In this document: positions 11,501-23,029 of the stretch, piece by piece
Position numbering within the stretch: the first letter of the stretch is position 1
Layout: each line of letters starts with the position of its first letter
DNA from: Spirodela intermedia
Taxonomy: Eukaryota; Streptophyta; Magnoliopsida; Alismatales; Araceae
Reading direction: 5' to 3'
DNA length: 64,000 nucleotides
Assembly (NCBI GenBank): GCA_902729315.2
Contig: LR746273.1
Location: forward strand, 1,307,001-1,371,000
Position numbers and translations under genes: made by a program
Notes under the pieces: model-generated
Databases searched by the model: none
What the model was told of the DNA's origin: nothing
The model's input: the letters and a program-made list of their open reading frames with translations, nothing else

Positions 11501-13192
11501 TCTCATTAAATGAAAGAAGTACTTGTTAATGGGGTTTCTTTAAATGAATGAGAGGAAAAAGTCACCAAACTGAAACTGGAATCACAGTTCAAAGCCTCTG
11601 ATTTCGTTCCGGAACCACATGCACACGTTCTTTGACTCAAAGCCTGCTGTTGTCTAGTGCAACCTGTGTTCTCTTGGAGGGTTCTGTTGGACCTTCGTTC
11701 CCTTTGGACTGAAGGGGCTAACTTGGGCTTAATTCAGCCAAGCCTTCAGCCTGCAATAGAAAAATATGTCATGAACTTGGCTTTACTCCTTCCCCTATAC
11801 CATTGGATTGTTTTTTTTTTGTGCCGGTCTGAGTTGATGGGAAAATTCCATCACATTTCGCCGTTGCAAATTTTGGTGGATGGAACTTCGATTTTACCTT
11901 TCCATTGCCTCTGATGTGATTGATATTCCATTTTTTCAACTTTTTATTAATATCCCTATTCATCTCCTTTCACTATTTTATTCAGGACCATGCATTGAAG
12001 ATTACATTAGATATTTATTTTTTAATTTCCCAGATGAAGAACAAGCAGATGTATTCCTCATAATTTTTATACCTATTAAATTGCAGAGTTCCAGATTGGT
12101 ATCCCTCTTTTTTGTGCAAATCTTATGATTATATATATATTCCTGTGCAATTTAGATCCCTGTTTATGTGCATGATCTTGTTGGAACATGTGTATGCATT
12201 GCAATCTATGTTGATAATTCTTTGTGATCTCCAGGTAAAGGCTGTATATGTGAAAAATTTGCCTGAGAGCATCACTTCAGAAAAGTTAAAGGAAATTTTT
12301 GAGCGCCATGGAGAGATCACAAAAGTTGTTCTTCCACCTCCGAAGGCTGGACAGACCAAGAAAGACTTCGGATTCGTCCATTTTGCCGAAAGATCAAGTG
12401 CACTAAAGGCAGTCAAGGGAACAGAAAAATACGAAATCGACGGTAATTTTGGGCTCTTCACTAGTTTTATGATTGTTTAATTGAGGTCTTAGTCTAATTT
12501 CTTCAGTAGTTGGTGAAATGGAATTTCCTTTTCTAGTATCTCTTTCTTTTCTGATATCAGAATATTACTTAGTAACTTATTTACCGTGGAATTATATCCT
12601 AGGTCATGTTTTAGAGGCGACTCTTGCAAAGCCCCAGAGTGACAGAAAGGTCGACCATGTCATGAATTCCAGCAAACCCGCCCTTCTTCCCAGTTATTCT
12701 CCTTATCCTGCCTACGGGTACGGTGGAGATCCATACGGAGGCTACTCTGCCGGCTACGGCGCCCCAGGAGGGTTTGGACAGGTGGTTCCTCTGGTTCTAT
12801 GCCTACTCACCTGTTGTGGCCTTGTGATGTCTTGATATTTCCTCATACAAAACCTTGCTCCGGTGCAATGTCTCTTTGCAGCCCATGATTTATGGCAGGG
12901 GCCCAATGCCTCCTGGGATGAGAATGGTGCCAATGATGCTGCCTGATGGTCGAGTTGGCTACGTTCTGTGAGTTCTTCCATTTCCTCAAGGCCGGACGTG
13001 TCCTCCATCCTTCTTTATTGGTGATTTCTTTCTTACCCCACTTCATCTTCTTCTTCTTCCCGCAGACAGCAGCCGGGTGTGCAGTCTTCACAGCTGCCAC
13101 TGCCTCGGAGAGGCGATCGCAGTGGCGGTCCTAGTGACAGTGGAAGTAGAGGCCAAGACGGAGGCCGCGGCCGGCGGTATCGCCCTTACTAG
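8566..13192 (+). CDS. Three-RRM hnRNP, LIF2 / hnRNP-Q type
   Basis: A nuclear RNA-binding protein of the plant hnRNP-R/Q group that includes LIF2, a partner of the chromatin protein LHP1. The first 110 or so residues are very acidic and contain repeated GSEGE-type motifs. Three RRMs follow: about 122-195 (VFIGGIPRNATEEDL, GYAFITF), 203-283 (LFIGNIPKSMNEDD, GFVFVEY) and 299-372 (VYVKNLPESITSEKL, FGFVHF). The tail is Gly/Tyr/Pro-rich, ending in an RGG-like segment. Exons: 8566-9018, 9099-9215, 9325-9465, 9553-9729, 12235-12442, 12603-12781, 12882-12967 and 13066-13192, together 1488 nt or 495 residues. All junctions are GT/AG and in frame. Intron 4 is about 2.5 kb, far longer than the others. 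An in-frame ATG at 8512 lies before the predicted leader acceptor, so 8566 is preferred. Confidence 0.9.
9730..12234 (+). other. Long intron 4 of the LIF2-like gene
   Basis: 2505 bp of AT-rich sequence between the RRM2 and RRM3 exons. No domain-bearing open frame, RNA gene or terminal repeat was recognised. It falls exactly between exons that are continuous in relatives, so it is intronic. Confidence 0.8.
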
Positions 13193-13536
13193 ATGGACTC
13201 ACTGGTTAGCAAGATTGCCCTCTCTCTCTCTTTCTCTTTCTCTCTCTCTCTCTCTTAACCCCAAGAAACCGGTTTGGGGAGTGATACTCTGATACGATTG
13301 ATGACTTTCCATACCCACCTGCATTGAGCAAGACGAAACGTTGTTCTGACGATTTCCTCTTCTTCCCACGCTACTCAGATTGTATTCCATCGCCATATAT
13401 AAATGATACACATCTCTGAGCGGCAGGTGTTCTACCGAGTTCTTCGATCGTCATGGTGCATATATAGTTAGATTGTGACCCATTTCTGTCACGGATTTAC
13501 TCAGGCCTTGATGTTGCACTAGAAAGAGCTCCCCTT
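13193..13536. other. Tail-to-tail spacer between the LIF2-like and GH9 genes
   Basis: 344 bp holding the 3' UTRs of two convergent genes. A CT tract occurs at about 13220-13255. No coding potential. Confidence 0.6.
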
Positions 13537-13868
13537 CTACGGCTTCCCGGCGGCGGCGAAGTAAGCGAGGGCGCCCACAAGGGGGGCGTTGATGTAGGTG
13601 GCGGGCTCCGTCTGCTGGTAGTTGTTGCGGTAGTCGGCGAAGCCGTCTCTGTTATCCGGGCCGCCGACGACGGCGCCGACGAGGAGGTTTGGGTTGGGGG
13701 AGCTCGAATAGAGATACCGAAACCCTTCGTTGCAGGGAACGGGAGAGGGATGAGCTCTCACCGACGGCAGTGAGGAGCCCCGGTGGTGCACCTGCTGTGG
13801 GTACCTCTCCCCGAAGCCCACCATGTAGGACATGTTTGCCGGGTTCTTCCCCAGGATGTAGTCCACCT

Positions 13869-13901
<33 letters not shown>

Positions 13902-14171
13902 GGTGGAAGGAATGGATGAGGTGGGTTGGGGGGAGGTGGTCCGAGATTGATTGGAGAAGGAAGGGGAATGTAGAGAGAGACCTGTTTCTTTGCCAGGGAA
14001 ACGAGGTCACCGGCGGTGATGGTGGTAGCGCCGCCGCCGCACAGGGCGGACCCGCCGTTGGAGTCGAGGTACTTGGCGTAAGTGAGGAGGATGAATGCGG
14101 TGGAGGTCACGTATTGCAGGTTGCTCTCGCTGCCCCTGTATAGCAGCCCCCCTGCGTCTCGTGATCCAAAC

Positions 14172-14226
<55 letters not shown>

Positions 14227-15783
14227 TGGTGATAAAGCAAAAAACTTGATCTTTTCGCGCCATTTGTGAGATTTATCTCGGCACGGTTTTCCGAAGAAAC
14301 ATAAATCGGAGGCTCACCAGGCGTGTACTGGGCTTGGAAACCAGGTGTCCCGGGGATCAGAGAGCAGATGTAGTTGTCTGCATGGATCTTATACACCTGG
14401 AGCGCCTCCACCCTGTTCTGAAGGAAACCCTGCAACGGAGAATGTAGGACCAAGCTTTCAGATTTCAGATTCCGCCACCTTCCCCTATCAGTCGAAGAAG
14501 TTGAGGCGGCGACGCCACGGTATAGAGGAGGAAGAAGATACCCTGGAGAGGAGAACCTTGGTTCCCACTCGCTTGTCGTCCCAGCTGAATGAGAAGTCGT
14601 CTTCCTCCGCTCCCAGCGTGTGGCCATTGGAGTTTATGTACGACATGTAGGACGTGTTCTCTGAGGCCATTTGAAGCCAGGAAGCTCCCCACAGGAGCTC
14701 GTCCTGTCGCCATTGCTGGATCAGCAGGTAGAGAGAGAAGACCTGGGGAGACTATACACAGAGGGACGGAGCTATTCTTACGTGGTACCCGGAGTAGGAG
14801 CAGTAGAACGGGCAGACGACTGAGCTGAGAGAGTCGCTGTAAGACCCTCGGTGGCGGTCGGCGAAGTCAAAGACCTGCGCCGGAGGATCGTCTTCCTCGG
14901 ATTAGGGTTTAAAAGAGATAATATGGGGGTGTCTGATTCTCACCATCATGGCCGTCTGAATGAGTTTCTTCGAGTACGCAGGGTCGACAGCTCTGAAGAC
15001 GATGGAGGCGGCCGCGAGCGCCGCCGCCGTCTCCGCCGCCACATCAGATCCCGGGCTCTGGCTCGTCACCTTGTACACGCTTCGAGGGGTGTCCATGTCC
15101 TCGGGCCTCTCCCAGCACCGGTGATCCACGTTAGGATCTGCAACCTGCACCAAACGAAGATAGAACACTAAAGATCGGAGGCCCTCTCCAAAATTATTCT
15201 CGAAGAACAATGACATGATCGAGAAACCAGTTTCACAGCACTAAGTTTGATTTGATTTGGATTTTTCTTCCATCACCTGCACGAATAACGTGTCAGGAGC
15301 GGCGGTGGCGGCCTTGATCAGGTAATCTGTGCTCCAGCGGACGGCGGCTATGGCGTCCTCAAGCTGGGCCTGCATGAGATCCCCGAATTCGAGGATGCTC
15401 CATGAGAGCATCGTCGTCGTGAAGGCCATCGGTAGGCCGAACTTGACGTTGTCTCCTGCGTCGTAGTACCCACCGACCAGATCCACCTGAGAAGAAAAAA
15501 CTCCCCGTGGTGCTGCGGTTAGGAATGGAGATCGCGCAGCTACAAGGACGAGGGAAAGAAAAAAGATTACATGGTTTGAAGCTCCATCGGACATGCCGGA
15601 GTCGCCCCTCCAGGAGAGCCGCTGCCCGGGGGGGAGTTTCCCCGACCGCTGGCCCTCGAAGAAGAGGATCGACTTCTCCAGCGCGTCGGCGTAGTTGAAC
15701 CCCACGGCGGCGCTGGCATGGCGTCGCGCGCAGGCCATGGAGAGACATGCAAACAGGAAGAACAATGCCACTCTGGTACCCAT
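13537..15783 (-). CDS. Secreted endoglucanase, glycoside hydrolase family 9
   Basis: An endo-1,4-beta-glucanase (cellulase), probably acting on cell-wall glucans. The product starts with a signal peptide ([19 protein letters not shown]), and the mature enzyme opens with [22 protein letters not shown]9 landmarks: [14 protein letters not shown] with its Asp, CWERPEDM, the His motif VHHRGSS, and the C-terminal [21 protein letters not shown] carrying the conserved Asp and Glu. No C-terminal CBM49 follows, so it is a class B type. Exons on the minus strand: 15783-15571, 15486-15277, 15144-14944, 14874-14782, 14703-14542, 14429-14318, 14151-13982 and 13866-13537, together 1491 nt or 496 residues, typical of the family. 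The introns before the last two exons contain long GA tracts. A TATA box lies about 46 bp upstream of the ATG, implying a very short leader. Confidence 0.93.
13869..13903. repeat. (GA)n tract in the last intron of the GH9 gene
   Basis: Reads as CT on the coding strand and directly adjoins the acceptor of the last exon, so it doubles as the polypyrimidine tract. Confidence 0.9.
14175..14222. repeat. (GA)n tract in an intron of the GH9 gene
   Basis: About 48 bp of GA repeat, reading CT on the coding strand, about 20 bp upstream of the acceptor of the penultimate exon. Confidence 0.95.
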
Positions 15784-15827
15784 CTCTTCTCCTCCCTCTT
15801 CCGGCGAGTTGGGGATGTGGGCGTGTG

Positions 15828-15835
15828 TTATATAG
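15828..15835 (-). promoter_or_regulatory. TATA box of the GH9 gene
   Basis: TATATAA on the minus strand, about 46 bp upstream of the start codon at 15783, a spacing that leaves only a short leader. Confidence 0.55.
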
Positions 15836-16298
15836 ACAGGTCGAGCAGATGTTGGTCCTGCGAAGGAGGATTCTCTGGTTATGGTGCTCACGGGTCGCCT
15901 CTGCAAATCCTGAATCCATGGAGGAGGAGAAGAAGAAGACAAGGGAGGCCGGCGGGAAGAAATCCAGAGAGGAGGGAGGGGAGGGCGTTCGATTTTTGGT
16001 TCCTGGGAGTGGCGGCGCCGCCGTGCATGGCGCGTGTCGTCGGAGAGCGGCGGGAAAGCAGAATATTTGAAACTCTGCGACTGGGGAGATGCTTGTGATC
16101 GATCTCTCCGTCTCGGCGGTGGAGCCTGGCATTCTTCCTGCCGGGTGCTCGTCGGGTAGCCGGAAGTCACGGACGGCCACCGCCGCGGGGATCACATGCC
16201 GACCGTCGGGACCAAATCTGCGGCGGATTCGATGTGTTTCAATCGGAATTGCTTCCGATATTGTAAATCCCCGGAAACAGAAGGCGTTTTCTTTTGCG

Positions 16299-16333
<35 letters not shown>

Positions 16334-16729
16334 CTCGTGACTCATGCTGCATCTGTAGGATTTTGCTAGTCTCAAAAGGGGAATATCTGGTCGTGTCGAT
16401 TACATTATGGGACCATTATTAGTAATTCATGAGGAATACATTTCACAAGAACTGGGTAGATGAACGCAAAAGAAGCAACTTTACTGTACGATAGAGGGGG
16501 GGTGGATGACGGCGGTAGAGAAAGAGACGACCCCCACGGAATCTGTACCATCTACCTCAGCTGGTAACTGTATTATCGTCATCTTCTTCCCCCCATCTCG
16601 TCACCCGCAGCATCGATCGGATTCACAAAACCACCCTTCAGAGCTTATAATCTTGCAACAAAGGACCTCGTACTATGAACGCTGGATTGCAGTAACATCT
16701 GCGGGTATTATTTCAGATTCTGTGTTCCC
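15836..16729. other. Spacer upstream of the GH9 gene
   Basis: Contains the GH9 upstream region and the 3' flank of the small unknown gene. A CT tract lies at 16302-16330. No coding region is supported; overlapping frames are compositional. Confidence 0.55.
16302..16330. repeat. (CT)n microsatellite
   Basis: CT repeat of about 29 bp in the spacer upstream of the GH9 gene. Confidence 0.95.
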
Positions 16730-17269
16730 CTATTCGCGCTGCTGCTGTGCCTGGAGCTCCTGGACGAGGCTATCGAGCTCGTCCAGGCGAGCGGCCCAGT
16801 CGCTCTTGATCTCCAGCGGCCGAACGTTGCTGTAGTCGCGGGCTTCTCCCTGCCCGTCTCCTCCGCCGCCGCCGCTCCCTCTGGTGGCGACGCTCCTCTG
16901 CACTTTCGCCCCCCTTCCACCACCGGCCGCCGCCCCCTTTCCGCCGGCGGCGGCCCTGCGCTGAAGAGCCTGGAGGACGTCCGCCCCCCTCAGCGACGAC
17001 CCTCCGGCAGAAACCGCCGGCGTTGGCGGTGGCGGTGGCGCTTCGGAATCGAGATTAGTGAGGAACTCGAGCACTCCGCCGCCCGCTTCTGGCGTTCCCT
17101 CTGGGTATTCGCCGGCGTCATCTTCCTCCGGCGACGGGCGGCGCCACCGCCGCAGTCTCTTCGCGGAGGCCACCACCGCCGCCGCAGAGGACGCGCGGTG
17201 GGGGCGGGCGGAGCTCTGCGGCTGTAGAGGCGCCACGTAGGCAGAGACGGCGCCTCCTCCAAGGATCAT
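16730..17269 (-). CDS. Unrecognised plant protein, 179 residues
   Basis: A single-exon frame with strong GC3 bias like its neighbours. The N-terminus (MILGGGAVSAYVAPLQPQS, then Ser/Ala/Arg-rich) resembles a chloroplast transit peptide. An acidic Pro-rich centre and a Gly-rich stretch follow, then an ordered-looking C-terminus, about residues 138-179 (DYSNVRPLEIKSDWAARLDE, then a short Leu/Gln-rich helix). I believe the C-terminal block is conserved in plants but cannot name the family. Upstream, GGCCCA/TGGGCC elements at about 17360-17415 look like a promoter. No function is proposed; plastid targeting is inference. Confidence 0.6.
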   Translation of the reverse strand: MILGGGAVSAYVAPLQPQSSARPHRASSAAAVVASAKRLRRWRRPSPEEDDAGEYPEGTPEAGGGVLEFLTNLDSEAPPPPPTPAVSAGGSSLRGADVLQALQRRAAAGGKGAAAGGGRGAKVQRSVATRGSGGGGGDGQGEARDYSNVRPLEIKSDWAARLDELDSLVQELQAQQQRE

Positions 17270-17564
17270 CGCGACCCAGTCGGAGGTTAACGAGAAGCCG
17301 TACCCCCCCCGCTCCCTTTCTTCTTCTCATCCTTTCTCTCATTGGTCTACAACCCGGTCGTCTATGGGCCTGGTATAACGGTAGCCTTTAAAGCCCATAA
17401 ATTGGCCCATTAGAAAGCACTTGTCCACCTCGCCCTCTAACTTTCCAGGAAGTGACAGTTCGTACGCAAGAGGGTTCATCTCTTCTACGAGAGCCTTCAA
17501 TTCGAAAGGCACCGCCACCGATCTTCATGTTTCCCGCCATGGATGAGACAGACACAGAGATAGG

Positions 17565-17569
<5 letters not shown>

Positions 17570-17631
<62 letters not shown>
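17570..17631. repeat. (GA)n microsatellite, about 62 bp
   Basis: Uninterrupted GA repeat, the second longest in the window. Confidence 0.97.
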
Positions 17632-17634
<3 letters not shown>

Positions 17635-18105
17635 AGCAAGTGGGTGGGATGGAGTTATGATAAGCCGAGAGATACGTTTTACCAAATGGGTCGGAGCAGA
17701 GGTACGCAGAGATCCCGCGATGCCTGGCTGTACAATAGGCGTTGACTGTCGACCACCGTCCATCCTGTTCCATGTGCCCATTTATGTCTAATCATGACGG
17801 CAATGAGTGGCGAGAATCAGGAGCGCTTCTCCAAGATTCAATGGTTATACTCTCTCTCTCTCTCCCCCCCTCTCTCTAGATAAATAGAAGTATCTGGATA
17901 AATATGAGGGGGTGAGTTCTTGTTTCAAAAAAATAGAATCTTGAGGCCAGAAACTGCCGCAGGTACAATTGGGTATGGTAACTGCAGGTTTCGGGCTATG
18001 GATTTTGGCCCTTTCGGACAAGATAACCTAACCGTATACAGATTAAACGCCTACCCTCTTCTTCAACTGTTTTAACTATCTTACAGTTGTGTAGGAGGAA
18101 GCGGG

Positions 18106-18108
<3 letters not shown>

Positions 18109-18146
<38 letters not shown>
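18109..18146. repeat. (GA)n microsatellite
   Basis: GA repeat of about 38 bp, roughly 100 bp downstream of the KCS stop codon. Confidence 0.96.
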
Positions 18147-18148
<2 letters not shown>

Positions 18149-18249
18149 TGGTAAATCCTCGTGTCAGCCTTCCTTGGTTTGGGGAACGAAAGAGCACGAA
18201 GGTATCAAATTAATGCGACTTCATGAGTTTCTTGACCGAGAGGAGGCTA

Positions 18250-19842
18250 TCAGAGGGCGGCGGCTTTGACGGGGTATCGGTCAAGGCAGTGCACCCAGGG
18301 ATTGCAGGTGCCGTCGATCTCCTCCTGCGACAGCGTGCGGAGCGCGCGCCACACGGCGCTGTTGCACTTGAAACCAGAGCCGAAGGCGATCTGCCACACG
18401 CGGTCGCTGCGGGAGACGCGGCCCATAGCCTCCGTGTAGGCGAGCTCGTACCAGAGCGAGCTGCTGGAGGTGTTGCCGAAGCGGTGGAGCGTCATCCGTG
18501 AGGGCTCCATGTGCCACTCCTTGAGGGTGAGGTTCTTCTGCAACTCGTCCAGCACCGCGCGGCCGCCGGCGTGGATGCAGAAGTGCTCGAAGGCCTTCTT
18601 GAAGTCGGGAACGTAGGGCTTCACGGTCTTTATCTTGAAGACCTTCCGGGCCACGAGAGTCATAAGGAACTTGCCCTGCTCCGCCAGGGGGAGAACCAGG
18701 GGGCCAAGGGTTGTGATGTTGGTGGTGAGGGCCTCTCCGGCCACCGCCATGAGCTCCCTGGCCAGCGAGACCCCGAGTTGGCCGGAGCTGTCTTCCCGCT
18801 GGTATACGCAGTTGTAGCTCTTGTCGTCCATGCCCTTGTGGGTGCGGACGGTGTGTAGGAGGCGGTACTTGGAGCGGCTCTTGTCGGAACGGCGGTTGGA
18901 GAGGAGGCTGGCGGCGCCGCCCATGCGGAAGATGCAGTTGGGGAGGAGCATGGACCGGTCGTTGCCGAAGTACCAGTTGAGCGTGATGTTCTCCATGCTC
19001 ACCACCAGCGCTAGCGAGTTGGGGTTCGCCTGCAGGAGGTTCCGGGCCAGGTCGATGGAGATGAGACCTGCGCTGCATCCCATGCCGCCGAGATTGAAGC
19101 TCTTGATATCCTCCCTCATCTTGTAGTGGTTGACGATCACGGAGGCCAGAGACGGGGTGGGATTGAAGAGGCTGCAGTTGACCACAAGAATTCCGATGTC
19201 TCTCGGGTCAACCTTGGTTTTCTTGAGGAGGGCGTCGATGGAGCCGAACATGACGTTCTCAGCCTCGATCCGCGCTTCCTCCATGGACAGATTGGGAGGC
19301 CGTGAGATGATTCCCCGGGGGAGATAAGTCTCTTCGCCGAGCCCCGATCGCCGAGCGATCTTCTCCTGAAACTGGATGGTCTCTTCGCTGAACCCTCCGG
19401 AGCTCTCTGTCATGTCGAGGAACATGTCCTTGGTGATCTTCAGCTCGTCGTCGGGCTTGTAGCAGGCGAAGTCGACCAGGTAAACTGGTCGAGGGCGCTT
19501 GAAGTAGTAGACCGTGAGGAGGAGGATGAACACGGCTATGCCGGCCAAGCGCAGGCCCAGACTGATCTCAGGGAGGAGGGGGGTTGACCCGAAGTGGAGG
19601 AGTGGGGCCGACCATCTCGTCGCCGCCGCCGCCGCCACCAAGAGGAGGGCGACGGCGGACAAGAGTAGGGGCAGCGGCGCGAGGGAGGCGTAGCGGTAGC
19701 CGAGCCGAACGTACTTCAACTTTACGGACTGGAGGAAGTCCGGTAGCCTGCGACGAATCTTGATGACTATTGAGGAGTCCTTGAAGTCCATCTCTGCTGT
19801 TAGCCTCTCCCTCTCCATCATCGCCACCTCCGTGCCCTCCAT
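18250..19842 (-). CDS. 3-ketoacyl-CoA synthase (KCS), fatty acid elongase
   Basis: Condensing enzyme of the ER fatty acid elongase, joining malonyl-CoA to acyl-CoA to make very-long-chain fatty acids for waxes, suberin and sphingolipids. Two hydrophobic segments near the N-terminus (about residues 45-75 and 90-110) anchor it in the ER. The FAE1/KCS domain follows from [14 protein letters not shown]. The catalytic Cys sits in [10 protein letters not shown], and the His and Asn residues in [11 protein letters not shown] and [11 protein letters not shown]. The C-terminal ACP-synthase-like part ends [12 protein letters not shown]...[12 protein letters not shown]. It is intronless, as is common for KCS genes, with about 530 residues from the ATG at 19842. 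An upstream in-frame ATG (19875) lies in the CT/GA-rich leader, and a downstream one (MERERL...) is also possible, so the exact start is open. It resembles the KCS4/KCS11-like group. Confidence 0.95.
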   Translation of the reverse strand: MEGTEVAMMERERLTAEMDFKDSSIVIKIRRRLPDFLQSVKLKYVRLGYRYASLAPLPLLLSAVALLLVAAAAATRWSAPLLHFGSTPLLPEISLGLRLAGIAVFILLLTVYYFKRPRPVYLVDFACYKPDDELKITKDMFLDMTESSGGFSEETIQFQEKIARRSGLGEETYLPRGIISRPPNLSMEEARIEAENVMFGSIDALLKKTKVDPRDIGILVVNCSLFNPTPSLASVIVNHYKMREDIKSFNLGGMGCSAGLISIDLARNLLQANPNSLALVVSMENITLNWYFGNDRSMLLPNCIFRMGGAASLLSNRRSDKSRSKYRLLHTVRTHKGMDDKSYNCVYQREDSSGQLGVSLARELMAVAGEALTTNITTLGPLVLPLAEQGKFLMTLVARKVFKIKTVKPYVPDFKKAFEHFCIHAGGRAVLDELQKNLTLKEWHMEPSRMTLHRFGNTSSSSLWYELAYTEAMGRVSRSDRVWQIAFGSGFKCNSAVWRALRTLSQEEIDGTCNPWVHCLDRYPVKAAAL

Positions 19843-19935
19843 TATCGCTTCTCTCTCTGTCTCTCTCTCCCTCACTCTGTCTCTCTGTCTGCTCTCGTGT
19901 TCTCGAGTTGGGTGAGCTAGCCAAAAGGAGGTGAC

Positions 19936-19944
19936 TATATATAA
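19936..19944 (-). promoter_or_regulatory. TATA box of the KCS gene
   Basis: TATATATAA-like run on the minus strand, about 95 bp upstream of the proposed start codon. Confidence 0.5.
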
Positions 19945-22500
19945 TCGAGTCGTCGGCCTACTGGTACCAGCACAACACCATTAATGGCCCCCGGCGGCAA
20001 GAAATTGATACTTGGAGGAAGGACCGAGGTACACAACACACGCACGCACCCAGGAAAAATAGCGCGTGGGCGAGGATCGCCAAGCTGGTGATGGACTCAC
20101 CGCGTCAGGACTCGCAAGCCGCCCGAGTTATTCGGGGTTGGCTGGAGTTAGGCGGAGAAGTCAAGCCGACGGGTGCATTAATTACACCAAGCAACGCCAC
20201 CTCAAACAAATCTTACATGAGGCATTAAACCTATGGTTTCTTCGAATGAACTCTGTCTGATTCAAAGTATAAATTATTCTCCAAAATGGTTTGACTGATT
20301 CTATGCCAATGTTGATAAAATTTATCGGAGGGTGAGGTGAGACGAACGGAGAGTGTTGCTCCATAAGCCTCTGACTTGTCCGGAGAGGCGATGGGCGGTC
20401 AACCATTAATGCAAACAGTTCAGACGGCCGGAAGAAAGGAAGGGTTTGGTTTGCTCAACCACCACCCAACTCTGGCCTGACAGAAACTTTGCCTTCCGGG
20501 GAACGGGATTGACAACAGGATGGGGGCCCCGTCGGTCGATTAATGGCGTGGGGGCTCCGTCTTCTGCGTGCGCTGGCTGAAAAACTGGTAACTAGAGTTC
20601 GCTTGCCGGCGTCGGGGGGGAGGATGACGGGCCAGGCGGTGTCTCCTGTGGATAAAATCGCCGTGGAGGCTTCTGCTCCCGCTTCGTCTCATCTGCAGTG
20701 GCAGACGGACGGCGCCAGCGTGAGGGCAGCTCGCAGAGACTCTTATCTTGTTGTTTCCGCAAGCAAACGTCCGAGGTTTCGTCTACATGGAGAAATTTCC
20801 CGGAGAATATGCTATTAAGAGATCGTCATGCTAGGTTCATCTCCCCTCCCACTAGGGGAATCCGCCATGAAAGAGGGTTCTGTCTTCTGCTTGCGGGAAG
20901 GAGGGATGCATTGAGTGCCGACCCCTGGCACCTCCTCGTCTGCGTGTTACAGCATCAGGGAGGCTAATTGATCATGATAGAGGTGCATGCATGGCTCGAG
21001 TATCTTAAACAATTCCTCACATCCCAGAGAGTTTAAGCATCGCCGGAGGAAGATAGTGATAAGAAGAAGAAGAGAGAGAAGACGCCGATATCTTCTATTT
21101 CTGGGCGATTCCTGCCGGTGAGCTACCAGGAGAAAATATGACCTAAGGTCGTCACCCTTGTCCGTGCAGAGCATAAAATATCATTGGGTATTACTTAATA
21201 AAGAACAAACATATGATCTCAAGATCTCCCTGGGCACGGAATGATTCCTTGAAATTGACTCTCGTGCCATTTTGATCTCATGTCTGAGGCTTTGACTCGT
21301 CGCCGGCTGACCTGATCCCCAGCTGTCGGAAGGAAGCTTCGAAAGTGATCTTGGGTCGATCTGAATTCATGTTCCTCCGGCAGAGGGGCTGATCACCCAG
21401 TGACCGTTCATTTAAAGAAGACCCCCCCCCCCCCACAGTAATATGTTCTTCCGCTGGAGACTCGAAAAGTCAGCGCTCTTATTTCAGCAGAAACACGGAT
21501 TTTTCCACCTGCTTTCTTCCCAGTTTGCTTACCAAACCAGTTGACATTCTGACTGTGTCCTTGTCAGTGGTCCATTCAAGGCCACAACCATTCTCGTCGC
21601 TTGCTATATTGGAAAAGGACCATCTCGCCATGTAATTCTCCCACTAAACTATTATCAGACGAAATATCAAGAAAATATATTTGATTTACATCATTTACGT
21701 AGATCCTCACGACTGTTTATGTGGTGTGGTGCGGTCAACCCCTCGGACGCATCCGGTAACCTTCCTCGACGACCGAGTCTCATTAAGGTCCACGTCAGTC
21801 GTCCACCCAGCTCCGGTGCGCACCACCATATCGCCGCCGTCCTCTTCAACTCCGCCGCCTCCCCTTCAAGGACACCACACCAGAAGCTCTCGCCTTCTTC
21901 TCCTGTTCAGAACTGGGCTGTCGCAGCGACCCTCCAACCCGGCTCTAACGGGGGAAGATGCCGATTACCTACCCAGAGTTAATGCAGATGAAGCCTCAGA
22001 GTACGATGCTCATTACTGGAACTTGACCGGTCAAGTCAACGACCACGGCCGTGCCCGGAAGCCCAACTGGCACGAGGGCCGTCGGGCTGACCCCCAACCG
22101 TCGAATTAATGATGCGGTCAACGACCTAATCATGACGCCCAACCGTAAGGGGAAGCGGTGGAAATGAAACTGAGGTGGGGCTGGGGCGGCAGCCGCCCTC
22201 CGCCCCCGGTCGTGAATAACAGTTGGAGGGCCTCTTCTGAGACGGCGGCAGCACTACTAGTAATGGCCCCCGCTTAATCGAATCGGAAAGGGGAATGGGG
22301 GAGGTGAACCGATCTGTCTCTGTCCCAAGAGCCGCCGCGTTGCAAGTGCATGAACTTCACTCTAAATGGAAGGGCTGAGCTTTGATGGCGCCGCCTCTTC
22401 GCGGAAATGGTTCCCCTCCGCGGTCTCCGACGGTAACGCCGCCGGGAGAAGCTGCCCCTCCAGACCACGGGCTGAAAAGAAAGGAGAGAAGATAAAGAAG

Positions 22501-22503
<3 letters not shown>

Positions 22504-22538
<35 letters not shown>
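22504..22538. repeat. (GA)n microsatellite
   Basis: GA repeat of about 35 bp in the KCS-CHLM spacer. Confidence 0.95.
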
Positions 22539-22541
<3 letters not shown>

Positions 22542-22983
22542 CCTTTCTCCCTCAGACATCAAAGGGCCTTCAAATCCCCGTTACTGGACTGAGGGAGGGA
22601 GAGAGGGAGGAATGAAGAAAAAATTATGGCTGAAATGATATCTTACCTCCGTCGGTAAGTTATTGGGCCAACCCGGCCAAAAGCCCATTAGCTGTTGCTG
22701 CCCTGTGGTCTCGATACTGGTTGACCGTCGCAACATTCAGCTTTTGTGGGCCGTCAACGTGGTTCTAGTCAACTGACGGCCCTGTTAGAGCCCGAGCTGG
22801 GCCCGTTAAGAAAACACGTTATTGCATAATTCTTTCTTTAAGTGTGATAATTTGTATGTAAAATAATTTAGATGTACGGGACGACTCAAACCATTGCTTC
22901 ACAGTCAACATAGGACTTTGGTCAAATCTTGACCACTTTCTACCCATTAAGTCCACCTACGTCGCCCCTTCTTCTAATCCCCT

Positions 22984-22989
<6 letters not shown>

Positions 22990-23026
<37 letters not shown>
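22990..23026. repeat. (CT)n microsatellite
   Basis: CT repeat of about 37 bp preceded by a C run, downstream of the CHLM 3' end. Confidence 0.95.

Positions 23027-23029
<3 letters not shown>

Larger units (their letters stand above)
17270..18249. other. Promoter-containing spacer with a long (GA)n tract
   Basis: Contains TGGGCC/GGCCCA elements (17360-17415) upstream of the 179-residue gene, then the (GA)n tracts 17570-17631 and 18109-18146, the second near the 3' end of the KCS gene. No coding region is supported. Confidence 0.55.

Noticed and set aside
18281-19078. 265-residue frame within the KCS gene, different phase
   Set aside because: High-GC shadow frame (Pro/His/Arg-rich) inside an unambiguous KCS coding region.
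21681-22109. 142-residue open frame in the KCS-CHLM spacer
   Set aside because: Pro/Ser/Arg-rich translation without a domain, suitable start context or promoter; likely chance in GC-rich DNA.
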